In this document: positions 28,346 through 37,757 of the stretch, in pieces | How the letters are laid out: each line of letters begins with the position of its first letter | Numbering within the stretch: position 1 is the stretch's first letter | NCBI RefSeq assembly: GCF_019805165.1 | Contig: NZ_RWIJ01000001.1 | Coordinates: 290,077 to 354,076 of the forward strand | Direction: 5' to 3' | From: Azospirillum sp. 412522 | GTDB lineage: Bacteria; Pseudomonadota; Alphaproteobacteria; Azospirillales; Azospirillaceae | Length of the DNA stretch: 64,000 nucleotides | The notes under the pieces: generated by a model | The model's database searches: none | Seen by the model: only the letters and a program-made list of their open reading frames with translations | Told to the model about the DNA's origin: nothing | Program-made: the position numbers and the translations under genes

Positions 28346-29008
28346 TTACTCCGCCAGCACCCCGCGCCGTTCATCCGCCCAGTCGCGTGCGGTGGTCGGG
28401 CGGCCGTCGGCGTCGATCAGGCCGCGGGTGAACAGTTCCTCGGCATGGCGGATGAAGAAGGCGGCGGTGCTCGGCCGCTCCCAATGCTCCATCCAGTTCT
28501 GCTCCAGGAAAGCCAGGATGCCCGGTTGGTCCAGTTCGACCTCCCACAGCACGCCGAGGAGCGAGGTCTGCTGCTCCTCATGCATGCAATCCTCGAAGCA
28601 CAGGCGCTTGTCGGCGCGTGCCTCCTTGCGGGCGGTGGTCTCCGGACCGGGGCCGAGGCCATAGTCGATCAGCGTGCGCCGTTCCGGCGCCGCACACAGC
28701 CAGTGCGCCACCTCATGCACGATCACCGTCGCCTCGACGTCGGTGCGGATCATCTTGCCGTCCCACATGAAGGACCGGCTGGGCGGCTCATCCAGCGTAT
28801 CGATGCCGTGGGCATGGGCCAGCCGCACCGCCTCGGCCCGGTGGGCCGGCGTGTCGACGCCGCCGCCGGGCTCATCGTCCGGCCGCACGGGCCAGGTCGC
28901 GGCGATCCGGCGGAAGGCGGCACGCGCTCGGGCGTGACCGTCCAGATGGGCGTCGAAGGCGGCGATGGCCTTCGGCATGTCGTCGATGGCGATGGGACTG
29001 AGGATCAT
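28346..29008 (-). CDS. Putative zinc metalloprotein with HExxH (EpmC/YfcM-like)
   Basis: A 220-residue soluble protein. The motif VIVHEVAHWLCAAPERRTLIDYG (residues about 118-140) gives H-E-x-x-H, and FEDCMHEEQ about 40 residues later can supply the third ligand. Spacing and the HE-x-AHW...RR..DYG pattern resemble elongation factor P hydroxylase EpmC/YfcM, but the rest of the protein differs. It is therefore a distant relative or a separate minimal metallo-hydrolase family. ATG 29008 has AGGCGG upstream. It lies between two chemoreceptor genes; no functional link is evident. Confidence 0.7.
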   Translation of the reverse strand: MILSPIAIDDMPKAIAAFDAHLDGHARARAAFRRIAATWPVRPDDEPGGGVDTPAHRAEAVRLAHAHGIDTLDEPPSRSFMWDGKMIRTDVEATVIVHEVAHWLCAAPERRTLIDYGLGPGPETTARKEARADKRLCFEDCMHEEQQTSLLGVLWEVELDQPGILAFLEQNWMEHWERPSTAAFFIRHAEELFTRGLIDADGRPTTARDWADERRGVLAE

Positions 29009-29168
29009 GCCGCCTATGTGCCGAAGGGGGCGATCCGGTGCAAGGGGAATGTGACCGCGCAAAGGAGCGGAGCTGACCGGCGAGAAAACGGCGTCGGCAA
29101 GATCCGGTGCTCCTCGGCCTTGGCGACGCCATATTTGCCATGTAATTGCTCGTATTCATTCCCGTTTC

Positions 29169-31178
29169 TTACGCAGCACGCATATCGGCCAGGAAGCGCG
29201 ACACGAAGCCGCGCAGGTCGGTCGCCTCGTGGTTCAGCCCGTCGGCGGCGGTCAGCACTTCGCGGGACGCATCGCCGGTGGAGGAAGCGGCCTCCGACAC
29301 GCCGACGATGTTCCCGGACACCTGCTGGGTGCCACGCGCCGCCTGCTGGACGTTGCGGCTGATCTCCTTGGTGGCGGCGCCCTGCTCCTCAACCGCGGCG
29401 GCGATGGTGGTGGAGATGTGGCTGATCTCCGCGATCACCCGGCCGATCTCGGCGATGGCGCCTGCAGCCTGCCGGCTGATCTCCTGGATGCCGGCGATCT
29501 GGCTGCCGATCTCCTCCGTCGCCTTGGCGGTCTGGCTGGCTAGGCTCTTCACCTCCGACGCGACGACGGCGAAGCCCTTGCCCGCCTCTCCCGCGCGCGC
29601 GGCCTCGATGGTGGCGTTGAGCGCCAGGAGGTTGGTCTGGCTGGCAATGTCGGTGATCAGTTGCACCACCTCGCCGATACGCTGGGCAGCATCGACCAGA
29701 CCGCGGACGGTGCCGTCGGTCCTTTCGGCGGTGGCGACCGCCTGACCGGCGATGCGGGTGCTCTCCGCCACCTGCCGGCCGATCTCGGAGATCGACGCGG
29801 TCAACTCCTCCGTCGCGGCGGCCACCGTCTCCACATTGCCGGTCGCCTCGTGCGAGGCGCTGGCGACGGCATCCGCCTGCCGGGTGGTCTGCTCGGCCGT
29901 GGCCGACATGGTCTGGGCGGTCGCCTGCAGCTGCGTCGCCGCCGCCGACATCCGGCCGAGCGCCTCCAGCACCAGCCGGTCGAACTCCTGGGTCAGCCTG
30001 TCGATGCGGTCGCCGCGGCTGCGCTGCGCCTGATGGTCGGCCCGTTGCGTCTCCGCCAGCCGGTCGCTTTCGATCAGGCTGTCCTTGAACACCTGCAAGG
30101 CCTTGGCCATGCCGCCGATTTCATCGGCACGGTCCAGGCCGGGGATCTCGACGCTGCGGTCGCCGCCGGCCAGCCGGGTCATGCGGTCGGTCATCGCCAC
30201 CACCGGCCGCGACAGGCCGCGGCCGATCAGCAGCGCCGTCGCCAGCCCCAGAACCACCGCCACCAGCGAAGCGATCACCATTACGCCGCGCGCCTTGTCG
30301 AGGAAGGCGCCGGTCGCCATGCCCAGGCTCCGCTGGTCTTCGACACTGGCCACCGTCAGCTGCTCCGCCTCCTTGGCGATGGAGTCGCCGACGGGGATCA
30401 GCACCTCGTTCACCAGCCGGTCGCGCTCGGTGGTCGCCTTGACCACGGCGTTGAAGCCGGTGATGTAGACGCGCAGCATGGCGGTATAGGACATCGCCAT
30501 CTTGCGGCGATCCAGGTCGGTCAGCTTCGCCATCATCGCGCCGCCGCGGCTGGCGGCGTCGGTGAATTGCGACCGGGTCTGGCTGGCCAGTGCCGGGGAG
30601 CCGTCGACATTGTAGCGGGTCGCCGAGATGCGGGCGGACAGCATGTGGCGCAGCGCCATGCCCGCCAGATAGGCGGCATCGGTGTCGCCGCCGGCGCTGG
30701 CGCTGTCCATGATGCCGTCAAGCGCGCTTTCCAGCCTCGGCCCGATCTCGTCCAGCTCGGCGATGGCCCTGCTGCGCTGAGCCTGCAAGTCCATCGCCGC
30801 CGCGAACGCCTCCCGGTACTGGGTGATCTCCTGCGCCATATGGTCGGCGGTCTGCAGCAGGGCGGGATCGGTGAACAGGGCGCGGGCCTTGTCGATGGTC
30901 TGCGCTGCCTCCTCTGCGGTGCGGCGGACGGTGGCGCCGACTTCCGCATCGCCGGTCAGCAGGAAGCGGGTGGCCTGCTGGCGCATCTCCAGCATCGTGG
31001 CCTGGATGCGTCCCAGCTCGTTGGTCTGCTGGCCGAGCCGCCGATAGGTGTTCACGGCGCCGCCGGTCTCCGACAGGGCCGCCACGCCGATGCCGCCGAT
31101 CAGCACCAGGAACACTAGGATGCCGGCGCTGGCCGCCGTGATCTTGGTCCCTACGGAAAAGCGATTGAAAAGGCTCAT
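29169..31178 (-). CDS. Methyl-accepting chemotaxis protein (long helical, HBM-like sensor)
   Basis: A 669-residue receptor. Membrane helix 1 is at about 13-35, the periplasmic helical domain spans about 36-297, membrane helix 2 is at 298-320 and HAMP at 321-373 ([20 protein letters not shown]). The signalling coiled coil ends near 669 with the conserved tip [20 protein letters not shown]. The roughly 260-residue all-helical sensor fits the helical bimodular (HBM) class, which binds organic acids. GGAGG precedes ATG 31178. The tip is nearly identical to the receptor at 26.5 kb, but the sensor is unrelated. Confidence 0.93.
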   Translation of the reverse strand: MSLFNRFSVGTKITAASAGILVFLVLIGGIGVAALSETGGAVNTYRRLGQQTNELGRIQATMLEMRQQATRFLLTGDAEVGATVRRTAEEAAQTIDKARALFTDPALLQTADHMAQEITQYREAFAAAMDLQAQRSRAIAELDEIGPRLESALDGIMDSASAGGDTDAAYLAGMALRHMLSARISATRYNVDGSPALASQTRSQFTDAASRGGAMMAKLTDLDRRKMAMSYTAMLRVYITGFNAVVKATTERDRLVNEVLIPVGDSIAKEAEQLTVASVEDQRSLGMATGAFLDKARGVMVIASLVAVVLGLATALLIGRGLSRPVVAMTDRMTRLAGGDRSVEIPGLDRADEIGGMAKALQVFKDSLIESDRLAETQRADHQAQRSRGDRIDRLTQEFDRLVLEALGRMSAAATQLQATAQTMSATAEQTTRQADAVASASHEATGNVETVAAATEELTASISEIGRQVAESTRIAGQAVATAERTDGTVRGLVDAAQRIGEVVQLITDIASQTNLLALNATIEAARAGEAGKGFAVVASEVKSLASQTAKATEEIGSQIAGIQEISRQAAGAIAEIGRVIAEISHISTTIAAAVEEQGAATKEISRNVQQAARGTQQVSGNIVGVSEAASSTGDASREVLTAADGLNHEATDLRGFVSRFLADMRAA

Positions 31179-31596
31179 GGTTGGGGCCTCCATCGGCGCG
31201 GGATGCTGCTCGGAACTTGAGCAGGTCAGCAGTCGTGACCTGTTGAGGGCAGCATTTCAGGAAGTGTGCCACATGCCCCGGTATGGCCGGCTTTGGAGCG
31301 TCGGCGCGGAGCGATGGCCGGAAAGACCCCCGGGTGACGTAGGGGACAGCGGTCGTTCGCCATCGATGGAATAAACGGCGACGCCGGATGTTTGCCTGCT
31401 TTGGCCGACTGCCGGTGGCCGCGCCCGGACGCTTTCACGGGCGAACAGGCCATTTTTTGTGCCGTGGCGGTCACAGGAGAGGCATTTTGTACATCCCCCC
31501 GTATCGTGGTATATGCCGAAGGGCGCAGCGGCCGTCCGGGGTCGTCGCCGATCCCTTCATCTCCCGGTCCCTGACGCTTTGACCCGACGGCTGGCC
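31179..31596. other. Divergent intergenic region
   Basis: About 420 bp between a chemoreceptor (minus strand) and the glycosyltransferase operon (plus strand). It holds a good plus-strand promoter at 31487-31515. No gene is seen. Confidence 0.6.
31487..31515 (+). promoter_or_regulatory. Sigma-70-type promoter of the glycosyltransferase operon
   Basis: TTGTAC, a 17-bp spacer and TATATG lie about 80 bp before ATG 31597, implying a 5' leader of about 75 nt. Confidence 0.65.
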
Positions 31597-32751
31597 ATGT
31601 CCACTCCCGACGCGCCCTTTTCCGCGGCTTCCCCGGATGCCCGCACCACTCCGGTCCGCCCGGCTGGCGATGTCCGCACTCCCGAGAACCGTCCGCCTGC
31701 GAACCGGCCCCGTGGGAACCGGTCGGGCCGTCCTCTGCGCGGCTGCCTGTCGGTCGTCATCCCCTTCTACAACGAGGGTCCCAACATCGACGCCCTGTTC
31801 GCCCGGCTGGTGCCGGTGCTGGACGGGCTGGGCATGGATTGGGAGGTGGTCTGCGTCAACGACGGCAGCCGTGACGATACCATTGACCGGCTGCTGGACG
31901 TGCACGACCGCGAACCGCGGGTGAAGGTGGTGGATTTGTCGCGCAATTTCGGCAAGGAACTGGCGCTGTCCGCCGGGCTCAGCCACACCACCGGCGACGC
32001 AATCGTGCCGATGGATGCCGATCTGCAGCATCCGCCGGAACTGCTGCCAGCCTTCATCGCCAAATGGCGTGAAGGGTTCGACGTGGTCGTCGCCGTGCGC
32101 CATGCCCGTGTCGGGCAGAGCCTGAAGCATCGGCTGTTCGCCCGCCTGTTCTACTGGGTCTTCGACCATCTGTCGGAGATCAAGCTGCCGCGGGAGGTCG
32201 GTGATTTCCGCCTGATGGACCGCCGTGTCGTCGAAGTCATCAACCGGATGCCGGAGCGCACGCGCTTCATGAAGGGCATCTTCGCCTGGGTCGGCTTCCG
32301 CCAGGCAGCGATCCCCTACGAGCAGGGGGAGCGCGCCGGCGGCGACACCAAATGGGGTTTCGTCAAGCTGCTGCGCCTGTCCTTCGACGGGCTGACCGCC
32401 TTCTCCACCTTCCCCCTGCGGGTGTGGAGCCTGGTCGGCATGGCGGTGTCGGGCGTCGCCTTCGTCTATATTCTGATTCGCCTGGTCCGCACGCTGATCC
32501 ACGGCATCGACGTGCCGGGCTATGAATCGCTGCTGGTCGCCGTGCTGTTCCTGGGCGGCATCCAGCTGATCACGCTGGGCATCATCGGCGACTATCTGGG
32601 CCGCGTCTTTGCCGAGGTGAAGGGGCGGCCGCTGTTCATCGTGCGCTCCGCCCACGGCTTCAGTCCTGTGGACGGCCGGCATGAGCATGAGTTCGACCCC
32701 GCCGGCGAAATCGTTGAGGCCGGAACCATGGGGCAGGAGCTGCGCCGATGA
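31597..32751 (+). CDS. Family 2 glycosyltransferase, polyprenyl-phosphate sugar transferase type
   Basis: A 384-residue GT2 enzyme of the DPM1/GtrB/ArnC type, which loads a sugar on undecaprenyl phosphate at the inner face of the membrane. After a 50-residue Pro/Arg-rich extension comes LSVVIPFYNEGPNIDALF, then VVCVNDGSRDDT and VPMDADLQHPPEL (the D-x-D metal site). The acceptor region reads KLPREVGDFRLMDR. Two membrane helices lie at about 280-345 before a short tail. Its stop overlaps the start of the GT-C gene by 4 bp (ATGA). The donor enzyme and the membrane transferase thus form a pair that could glycosylate lipid A, a polysaccharide or a protein outside the membrane. Confidence 0.93.
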   Translation: MSTPDAPFSAASPDARTTPVRPAGDVRTPENRPPANRPRGNRSGRPLRGCLSVVIPFYNEGPNIDALFARLVPVLDGLGMDWEVVCVNDGSRDDTIDRLLDVHDREPRVKVVDLSRNFGKELALSAGLSHTTGDAIVPMDADLQHPPELLPAFIAKWREGFDVVVAVRHARVGQSLKHRLFARLFYWVFDHLSEIKLPREVGDFRLMDRRVVEVINRMPERTRFMKGIFAWVGFRQAAIPYEQGERAGGDTKWGFVKLLRLSFDGLTAFSTFPLRVWSLVGMAVSGVAFVYILIRLVRTLIHGIDVPGYESLLVAVLFLGGIQLITLGIIGDYLGRVFAEVKGRPLFIVRSAHGFSPVDGRHEHEFDPAGEIVEAGTMGQELRR

Positions 32752-34493
32752 GCGTCGATACCCGTCTGCACACCGGTGACGGGGACGATGCCGGTGGCGC
32801 CCCTCGCCGTCCGCGTCCCGCCGCTACGGCACCATCATCGACCGCCACGGCGACCGGCCGCGCGCTGCCGCGCGGCGAGGCGGCCCTGTGGGACGGGCTG
32901 TCGCGCGCGCTTCTGCTCGGCCTGCTCATCCTGGCGGCGCTGACCTTCCTCAGCTACGGCATCAGCACGGACGAGGAGGTGCAGCACATCTATGGCAAGA
33001 AGCTGCTGTCCTACTATCTCAGCGGCTTCCAGGACCGCTCGGCTTTCCATTTCAAGGATCTCGCCTATTACGGCGGGCTGTTCGACCTCGTCACCGCGGT
33101 GATCGTGCCCTTCTCCCCCTTCGAGGAGTATGAGACGCGGCACCTGCTCTGCGCGCTGGTCGGCGTGCTGGGCATCGCCGGCACCTGGCGCTACACCCGG
33201 TTGCTGGCGGGTCCGCGCGCAGGCTTCATCGCGGCGGCGCTGCTGTCGCTGAGCGGCGTCTATTACGGCGCCATGTTCAACAACACCAAGGACGTGCCGT
33301 TTGCCGCCGGCATGGTGTGGACGCTCTATTTCGCCACCCGCATCCTCAAGCAGATGCCGCGGCCCAGCCGCAGCGCGGTGCTGAAGTTCGGATTGGTGCT
33401 GGGCCTGACGCTGGCGATCCGCGTCGGCGGGGTACTGGCAGGTTTCTATCTGGCGGTTGCCATGGCGATGCATTTCGCGCTGGTGACCCGGCAGGAGGGG
33501 CATCGCTGGGCGCTGGTCGATGCGCGGCGCGCCTTCCTGTCGCTGTGGCCGGCAATCCCCGTTGCCTATGCCATCATGGCGGTGTTCTGGCCCTGGGTGG
33601 TGCAGCGCCCGTTCCGCAACCCGCTGGAGGCGCTGCGCGTCGTCTCGCATTTCCCCATCGACATCCAGACGCTGTTCATGGGCGAACTGGTCCATTCCAA
33701 CGACCCGCCCGCCCTTTATCTGCCGGTCTATCTGGCGGTGAAGCTGCCGGAGGCGGTGGTGATCGGCGTCGGCGCGGCGGTGATCATGACGGCGATCTGG
33801 CTGGCGCGCGGCGGCTGGCGGCGGACCGGCGCCTTTACCGTCGTCCGCTACACGCCGCTTGTGCTGGCCGGGTTCCTGCCGATCCTGCTGTTCGTCCTGA
33901 TGCGGCCGTCGGTCTACAACGGCATTCGCCATTTCCTGTTTCTGGCGCCGCCTTTCGTGGTGATGGCCGCCATCGCCGCCGACCGGCTGTGGACGCTGTG
34001 CCAGCGCGGTGGCCGGGCGCTGGGGCAGGGGTTCGCCGCGGCGATGACCGTGGTCGCGGTGGTGTACGCGTGGCAGCTCGGCGCCATGCACCCGAACCAG
34101 TACGTGTACTACAACCAGTTCGTTGGAGGCGTACGCGGTGCCGACGGCCAGTTCGAACTGGACTACTGGGGCAATTCCCTGCATGAGGCGCTGCAGGAGC
34201 TGGTCGAGTATGTCGAGCGCGAGAATGACGGCCACGCCCCGCCACGGCAGTACACGCTGACCGTCTGTGGCAACACGCTGGCGGTCCGGTTCGAGCTGCC
34301 GCCCTGGTTGCGCCTGGTGAACGGCATCGAGCCTGACTGGCGCAAGGCCGACTTCTTCCTGGCCTTCACCCAGGTCAAGCGCTGTCCGTCGCTGCTGGAC
34401 GGCCACCCGATCCTGGAGATCGCGGCGGACGACGTGCCGCTGTCCATCGTCAAGGACCGCCGTCCGCCCAGGGCGGAAATTCCGACCGAATAG
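32748..34493 (+). CDS. GT-C membrane glycosyltransferase (PMT/ArnT-like, GT39/83-type)
   Basis: A 581-residue polytopic protein with 10-12 membrane helices. The first periplasmic loop carries the acidic motif STDEEVQHIYGKKLL (about 70-85), in the position of the catalytic Asp/Glu of lipid-linked-sugar transferases. Later segments MFNNTKDVPFAAGM and RPSVYNGIRHFLFLAPP fit the ArnT/PMT-like fold. A soluble C-terminal domain follows (about 440-581). Translationally coupled to the GT2 gene, which should make its polyprenyl-phosphate-sugar donor. The acceptor is unknown. Confidence 0.87.
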   Translation: MSVDTRLHTGDGDDAGGAPRRPRPAATAPSSTATATGRALPRGEAALWDGLSRALLLGLLILAALTFLSYGISTDEEVQHIYGKKLLSYYLSGFQDRSAFHFKDLAYYGGLFDLVTAVIVPFSPFEEYETRHLLCALVGVLGIAGTWRYTRLLAGPRAGFIAAALLSLSGVYYGAMFNNTKDVPFAAGMVWTLYFATRILKQMPRPSRSAVLKFGLVLGLTLAIRVGGVLAGFYLAVAMAMHFALVTRQEGHRWALVDARRAFLSLWPAIPVAYAIMAVFWPWVVQRPFRNPLEALRVVSHFPIDIQTLFMGELVHSNDPPALYLPVYLAVKLPEAVVIGVGAAVIMTAIWLARGGWRRTGAFTVVRYTPLVLAGFLPILLFVLMRPSVYNGIRHFLFLAPPFVVMAAIAADRLWTLCQRGGRALGQGFAAAMTVVAVVYAWQLGAMHPNQYVYYNQFVGGVRGADGQFELDYWGNSLHEALQELVEYVERENDGHAPPRQYTLTVCGNTLAVRFELPPWLRLVNGIEPDWRKADFFLAFTQVKRCPSLLDGHPILEIAADDVPLSIVKDRRPPRAEIPTE

Positions 34494-34672
34494 TCACTGA
34501 ATAACCGTCGCGAGCCTGACAAGCCTGACCTGATGGGCTGGGATGGGGCAGCTGGGGAGTACCCCGGCGGCTCCCCTCCTGTCTTTCGCCGGATCGCCCT
34601 TCGCGGCCCTGTCCGCCTGCCGTACGTCCGCCCACTCTCGGTACTCGCGATTGGGGCCGGGCGGAGGAAGGG

Positions 34673-35905
34673 ATGCGGCGCAGGCTGCTCTGGGGCGTTT
34701 TGTGTCTGCTGCTGTCGAGCGTTCCGCTCGGCCCGACCGGGGCCATCGGTTTGGACCGCATTTCCGATCCGTTGGTGGATGCGGTGACCCGTGCGGTGGA
34801 GGACCGGCAGCCGTCGGCCGGTGGCGGCAGTCTGGTGGTTGGCGTGATCCGCGACGGCCGGATGCTGGTGGTGGGGCGCGGCGATGCCGGCCGGCCCGAC
34901 GGCGGCCCGCCCGATGGGCGCACCCTGTTCCAGATCGCTTCCCTGACCAAGCCCTTCACCGGCACCATCATGGCGGAACTGATGCGGGAGGGCCGCGTCG
35001 ATCCCACGGACCCGGTGCAGCGTTATCTGCGCCGCGTCGGCCCGGTGCCGGTCTCCCATGTTCCGGACTATGACGGCCGGCCGATCCGGTTGCGCGACCT
35101 TGCGACCCACACCGCCGGCCTGCCCAACGTGCCGGAGACCCCCCGCTTTTCCTGGAACCGGCTGGAGGATCCGCGCAACCCCTACAAGCCGCTGTCGCGC
35201 GGCGAACTGGCGCTCTGGCTGTCGGACTACCGCCTGCCGGTATCGCCGGGCGTGCGCTTCAGCTATTCCAACGCCGGCATGTCGGTGTTGGGGGAGGCGC
35301 TGTCGGCGGCGGCCGGCCAGCCCTACGAGACGCTGTTGAAGCGTGTGGTGACCGACCGTTTCGGGTTGCGCGATACCACCCTGCATCCGACGGCGGAGCA
35401 ACGGGCGCGCAAGGCGGTCGGCCATGCCCGCGGCCGCACCGTGCCTGATTGGGAAGCCCCGGCGATGCTGCCGGCCTTCGGCCTCTATTCATCGGCCGAC
35501 GATCTGCTCCGCTGGCTTTCCGCCAATCTCGGCGACTGTCCGGCCCATTCCTCTGACAGTGCCGCCGGGCCGGGCGGCCATGGCTGCGCGCCGTCTGTGG
35601 CCGCCACTCTGGCTCTGGCGCAGTCGGTTCAGGTGGACGGCCGGTCGCTCGCCGATCCGGGCAGCCTGGGAAGCGGGGCGATGGCGCTCGGCTGGTTTGT
35701 CGCCTGGGCCACGGACGGCACGCCGATCCATTGGCACTCCGGCTCCACCGGCGGCTTCAACGCCTATATCGCCTTTTCGAAGGCGCACCGCTGGGGTGTG
35801 GTGGCGCTGACGAACAGCGACCCCGATCAGGTTACCGCCGACCATGCGGTGATCGACCTCGTCCGCCAACTCGAAGCGCGGCCGGAAGTGGCCAGCCTGC
35901 CCTGA
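34673..35905 (+). CDS. Serine beta-lactamase-like hydrolase (class C / AmpH-type)
   Basis: A 410-residue exported penicillin-binding-like hydrolase. A signal peptide (1-25, MRRRLLWGVLCLLLSSVPLG) precedes the fold with S-x-x-K as SLTK in QIASLTKPF (about 90-93), Y-x-N as YSNAG (about 198), and the third motif HSGSTGG in place of KTG. That pattern is typical of beta-lactamase/esterase/D-aminopeptidase relatives (AmpH, EstB, PbpE) rather than true AmpC. No ampR regulator is adjacent. Activity on peptidoglycan peptides or esters is more likely than resistance; this is inference. Confidence 0.88.
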   Translation: MRRRLLWGVLCLLLSSVPLGPTGAIGLDRISDPLVDAVTRAVEDRQPSAGGGSLVVGVIRDGRMLVVGRGDAGRPDGGPPDGRTLFQIASLTKPFTGTIMAELMREGRVDPTDPVQRYLRRVGPVPVSHVPDYDGRPIRLRDLATHTAGLPNVPETPRFSWNRLEDPRNPYKPLSRGELALWLSDYRLPVSPGVRFSYSNAGMSVLGEALSAAAGQPYETLLKRVVTDRFGLRDTTLHPTAEQRARKAVGHARGRTVPDWEAPAMLPAFGLYSSADDLLRWLSANLGDCPAHSSDSAAGPGGHGCAPSVAATLALAQSVQVDGRSLADPGSLGSGAMALGWFVAWATDGTPIHWHSGSTGGFNAYIAFSKAHRWGVVALTNSDPDQVTADHAVIDLVRQLEARPEVASLP

Positions 35906-35915
35906 ACGTGTGATA

Positions 35916-36326
35916 TCAGTGCAACCGGCGCAGCGGCTTGGCCGGGATCTCGACGTCGGCGCGGGCAGGTGCGATAGGGCCGGCCTGATGATGGGCGAGG
36001 CGCCAACTGCCCTTTTCGCGGGCGAACAGGTTGGTGGCGGCCAGAACGGCATCGCCCAGCGTTTCCTCGCAGACTACCAGCGCAGTGTCGCCATGCAGGG
36101 TGACGCGCTCGTTCCGCGCCTCGACGGCGATTCCGCTGGGCGTGCGCAGCACGTCGCGCCAGCTGGTCAGCACGGCGTCGCGCCCGAACAGGGCGGTCCA
36201 GCCCGGATGGATGCAGGAGACGGGCAGCGTTTCCGCCCACAGGGCCTCCATCGCGGCGGTGTCGCGGTTGGTGAAGGCCCTGTAGAAGGCTTGGTTCAGG
36301 GCCAGCAGCGTGTCGCGGTCGGTCAT
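35916..36326 (-). CDS. SnoaL-like / NTF2-fold domain protein
   Basis: A 136-residue single-domain NTF2-fold protein of the SnoaL/DUF4440 type. It has an N-terminal helix pair (LLALNQAFYRAFTNRDTAAMEALWAE, split over 6-31) followed by a cone-shaped sheet (ERVTLHGDTALVVCEET, GSWRLAHHQAGPI). The HHQ near the end lines the pocket in many members. Commonly it is annotated as a ketosteroid-isomerase-like protein; substrate is unknown. ATG 36326 was taken as start since it begins MTDRDTLLAL directly before the first helix. Confidence 0.82.
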   Translation of the reverse strand: MTDRDTLLALNQAFYRAFTNRDTAAMEALWAETLPVSCIHPGWTALFGRDAVLTSWRDVLRTPSGIAVEARNERVTLHGDTALVVCEETLGDAVLAATNLFAREKGSWRLAHHQAGPIAPARADVEIPAKPLRRLH

Positions 36327-36479
36327 GGCGTTCTTCCGGGCGATGGTTCCGGGGAGAAGGGCGGCATCCGACCCTGCGGCCGGCACCGGGTCCGCTTGTA
36401 AAGAAGCCATCCCGCATGGGCAAGCGCCGGTCCGGACGGATCCGGGCCGGCGCTGTGACAATGAACGCATCGGACCGGG

Positions 36480-37535
36480 TCAGGCGGTCAGATTGACGCC
36501 TTGCGGCTTCGCGGCCGTGGCCGAGCCAGCGGTCGCGGCGGATGCCGTTCCGGCGGCCGCTGCGGTGGCCGCTGCCGTTCCGCTCTTCCCGTTCGACAGC
36601 CCTGCGATCGGAGTGGACAGGTCCAGCGTCAGGTGGGTGACGCCGTCCTTGGACGTGGTCGGCTTCAGCACCGCCAGCCCCTTCATCCCGTCGCCACCGC
36701 CGCCCTTGGCGGCCATGTCGTTCAGCTTGCCGAGGATGTCCTTGATCTCATCCTCGCTGAAGCCTTCGGAACGGACGATCATCCCGGTGGACTTGCCGGT
36801 GGCGGTGGTGGTGATGCCTGTGGCGCTGAGCGCCATGTCGCCGCCTTTGCCCAGCGACGCCTGCAGGCGCTGATCGTCCCGCCGGAAGTCCAGGGTCGAT
36901 TTCGCGAAGGAAATCTTGACGCTGCGGTCGCCGTCCTGGATTTCCAGGTCGATTCCGTGCGACTCGATCGACCACTGCGACTGGGTGGCCTGCATGTCCA
37001 CCGACAGGTCGCTGAGGTTCATGCCGTCCAGCTTGGACTTCAGCCCGTCGCCGAATCCCTTCACGGCGTCGTCGATGCGGTTCTGCGGAACCCCGAGCAC
37101 GCTCAGCGCGTCGCCCAGCCCCTGCTTCAGGGAGTCGATACCCTTGCCGAACATGCCGGCGAGGTCCTTGCCATGGTCCAGAGCCGACTGCATCAGCGAC
37201 TGGGCCTGCTTGGCCCGGTCCACGCCGGTGCCGCCGGCTGCCAGGCCGCCGCCTGAGGCAGCCTGGGCGCCGCCCTTGCCGGTCATGCTGTCCAGCAGCG
37301 ATTCCATTGACTGGCTGATGGTATAGGCCGGCGACTGGGTCTTCTTGTCCGCCTTGTCGCCATCGACCGATTTCGCGTCCGATTTGGCCAGCGCGTCCTT
37401 TGCTGCGCCGGCCGTCTTTGACGAACCGTTCTGCACAGCCGTGGACAGCACCGACGGTTTGCCGTTCGGGCCGCTGAGCTCCGCGTAGTACATGGATGCC
37501 CCCGCATCGCGTTGTTTGAGCGCAAGGGGAAGCAT
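36480..37535 (-). CDS. Hypothetical Gly/Ala/Lys-rich protein
   Basis: I do not recognise this 351-residue protein. Residues 20-110 are low-complexity (Ser/Lys/Gly/Ala). Residues about 110-175 are predicted helical (SLMQSALDHGKDLAGMFGKG). Residues 180-320 look like a beta-domain (WSIESHGIDLEIQDGDRSVKI, then MALSATGITTTATGKSTGM). The tail from about 325 is Ala/Thr-rich. No signal peptide or membrane helix is seen. ATG 37535 or ATG 37493 may be the start; the second has GGGGG upstream. Layout recalls long, export-prone or appendage-associated proteins, but no function is claimed. Confidence 0.75.
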   Translation of the reverse strand: MLPLALKQRDAGASMYYAELSGPNGKPSVLSTAVQNGSSKTAGAAKDALAKSDAKSVDGDKADKKTQSPAYTISQSMESLLDSMTGKGGAQAASGGGLAAGGTGVDRAKQAQSLMQSALDHGKDLAGMFGKGIDSLKQGLGDALSVLGVPQNRIDDAVKGFGDGLKSKLDGMNLSDLSVDMQATQSQWSIESHGIDLEIQDGDRSVKISFAKSTLDFRRDDQRLQASLGKGGDMALSATGITTTATGKSTGMIVRSEGFSEDEIKDILGKLNDMAAKGGGGDGMKGLAVLKPTTSKDGVTHLTLDLSTPIAGLSNGKSGTAAATAAAAGTASAATAGSATAAKPQGVNLTA

Positions 37536-37757
37536 GGCGCCGACAACCTTTACCAGTTCTTAATTTTCCGGATTTCTTTCAGTTATCGAAACAAATTCGT
37601 TACCTTACTAAGTACCGATGACTGTGGAACTTCGTCGAACATTTTTCCTCCACTTGTTCCGTCTGCGTGATGACCTGCGGCAAGCCGTGGCTTTCACCGG
37701 GACAGGGGCGCTGCTACCCTTGTCGCAAAGAGACCCGGAAGAAGGGAATCAGCCATC

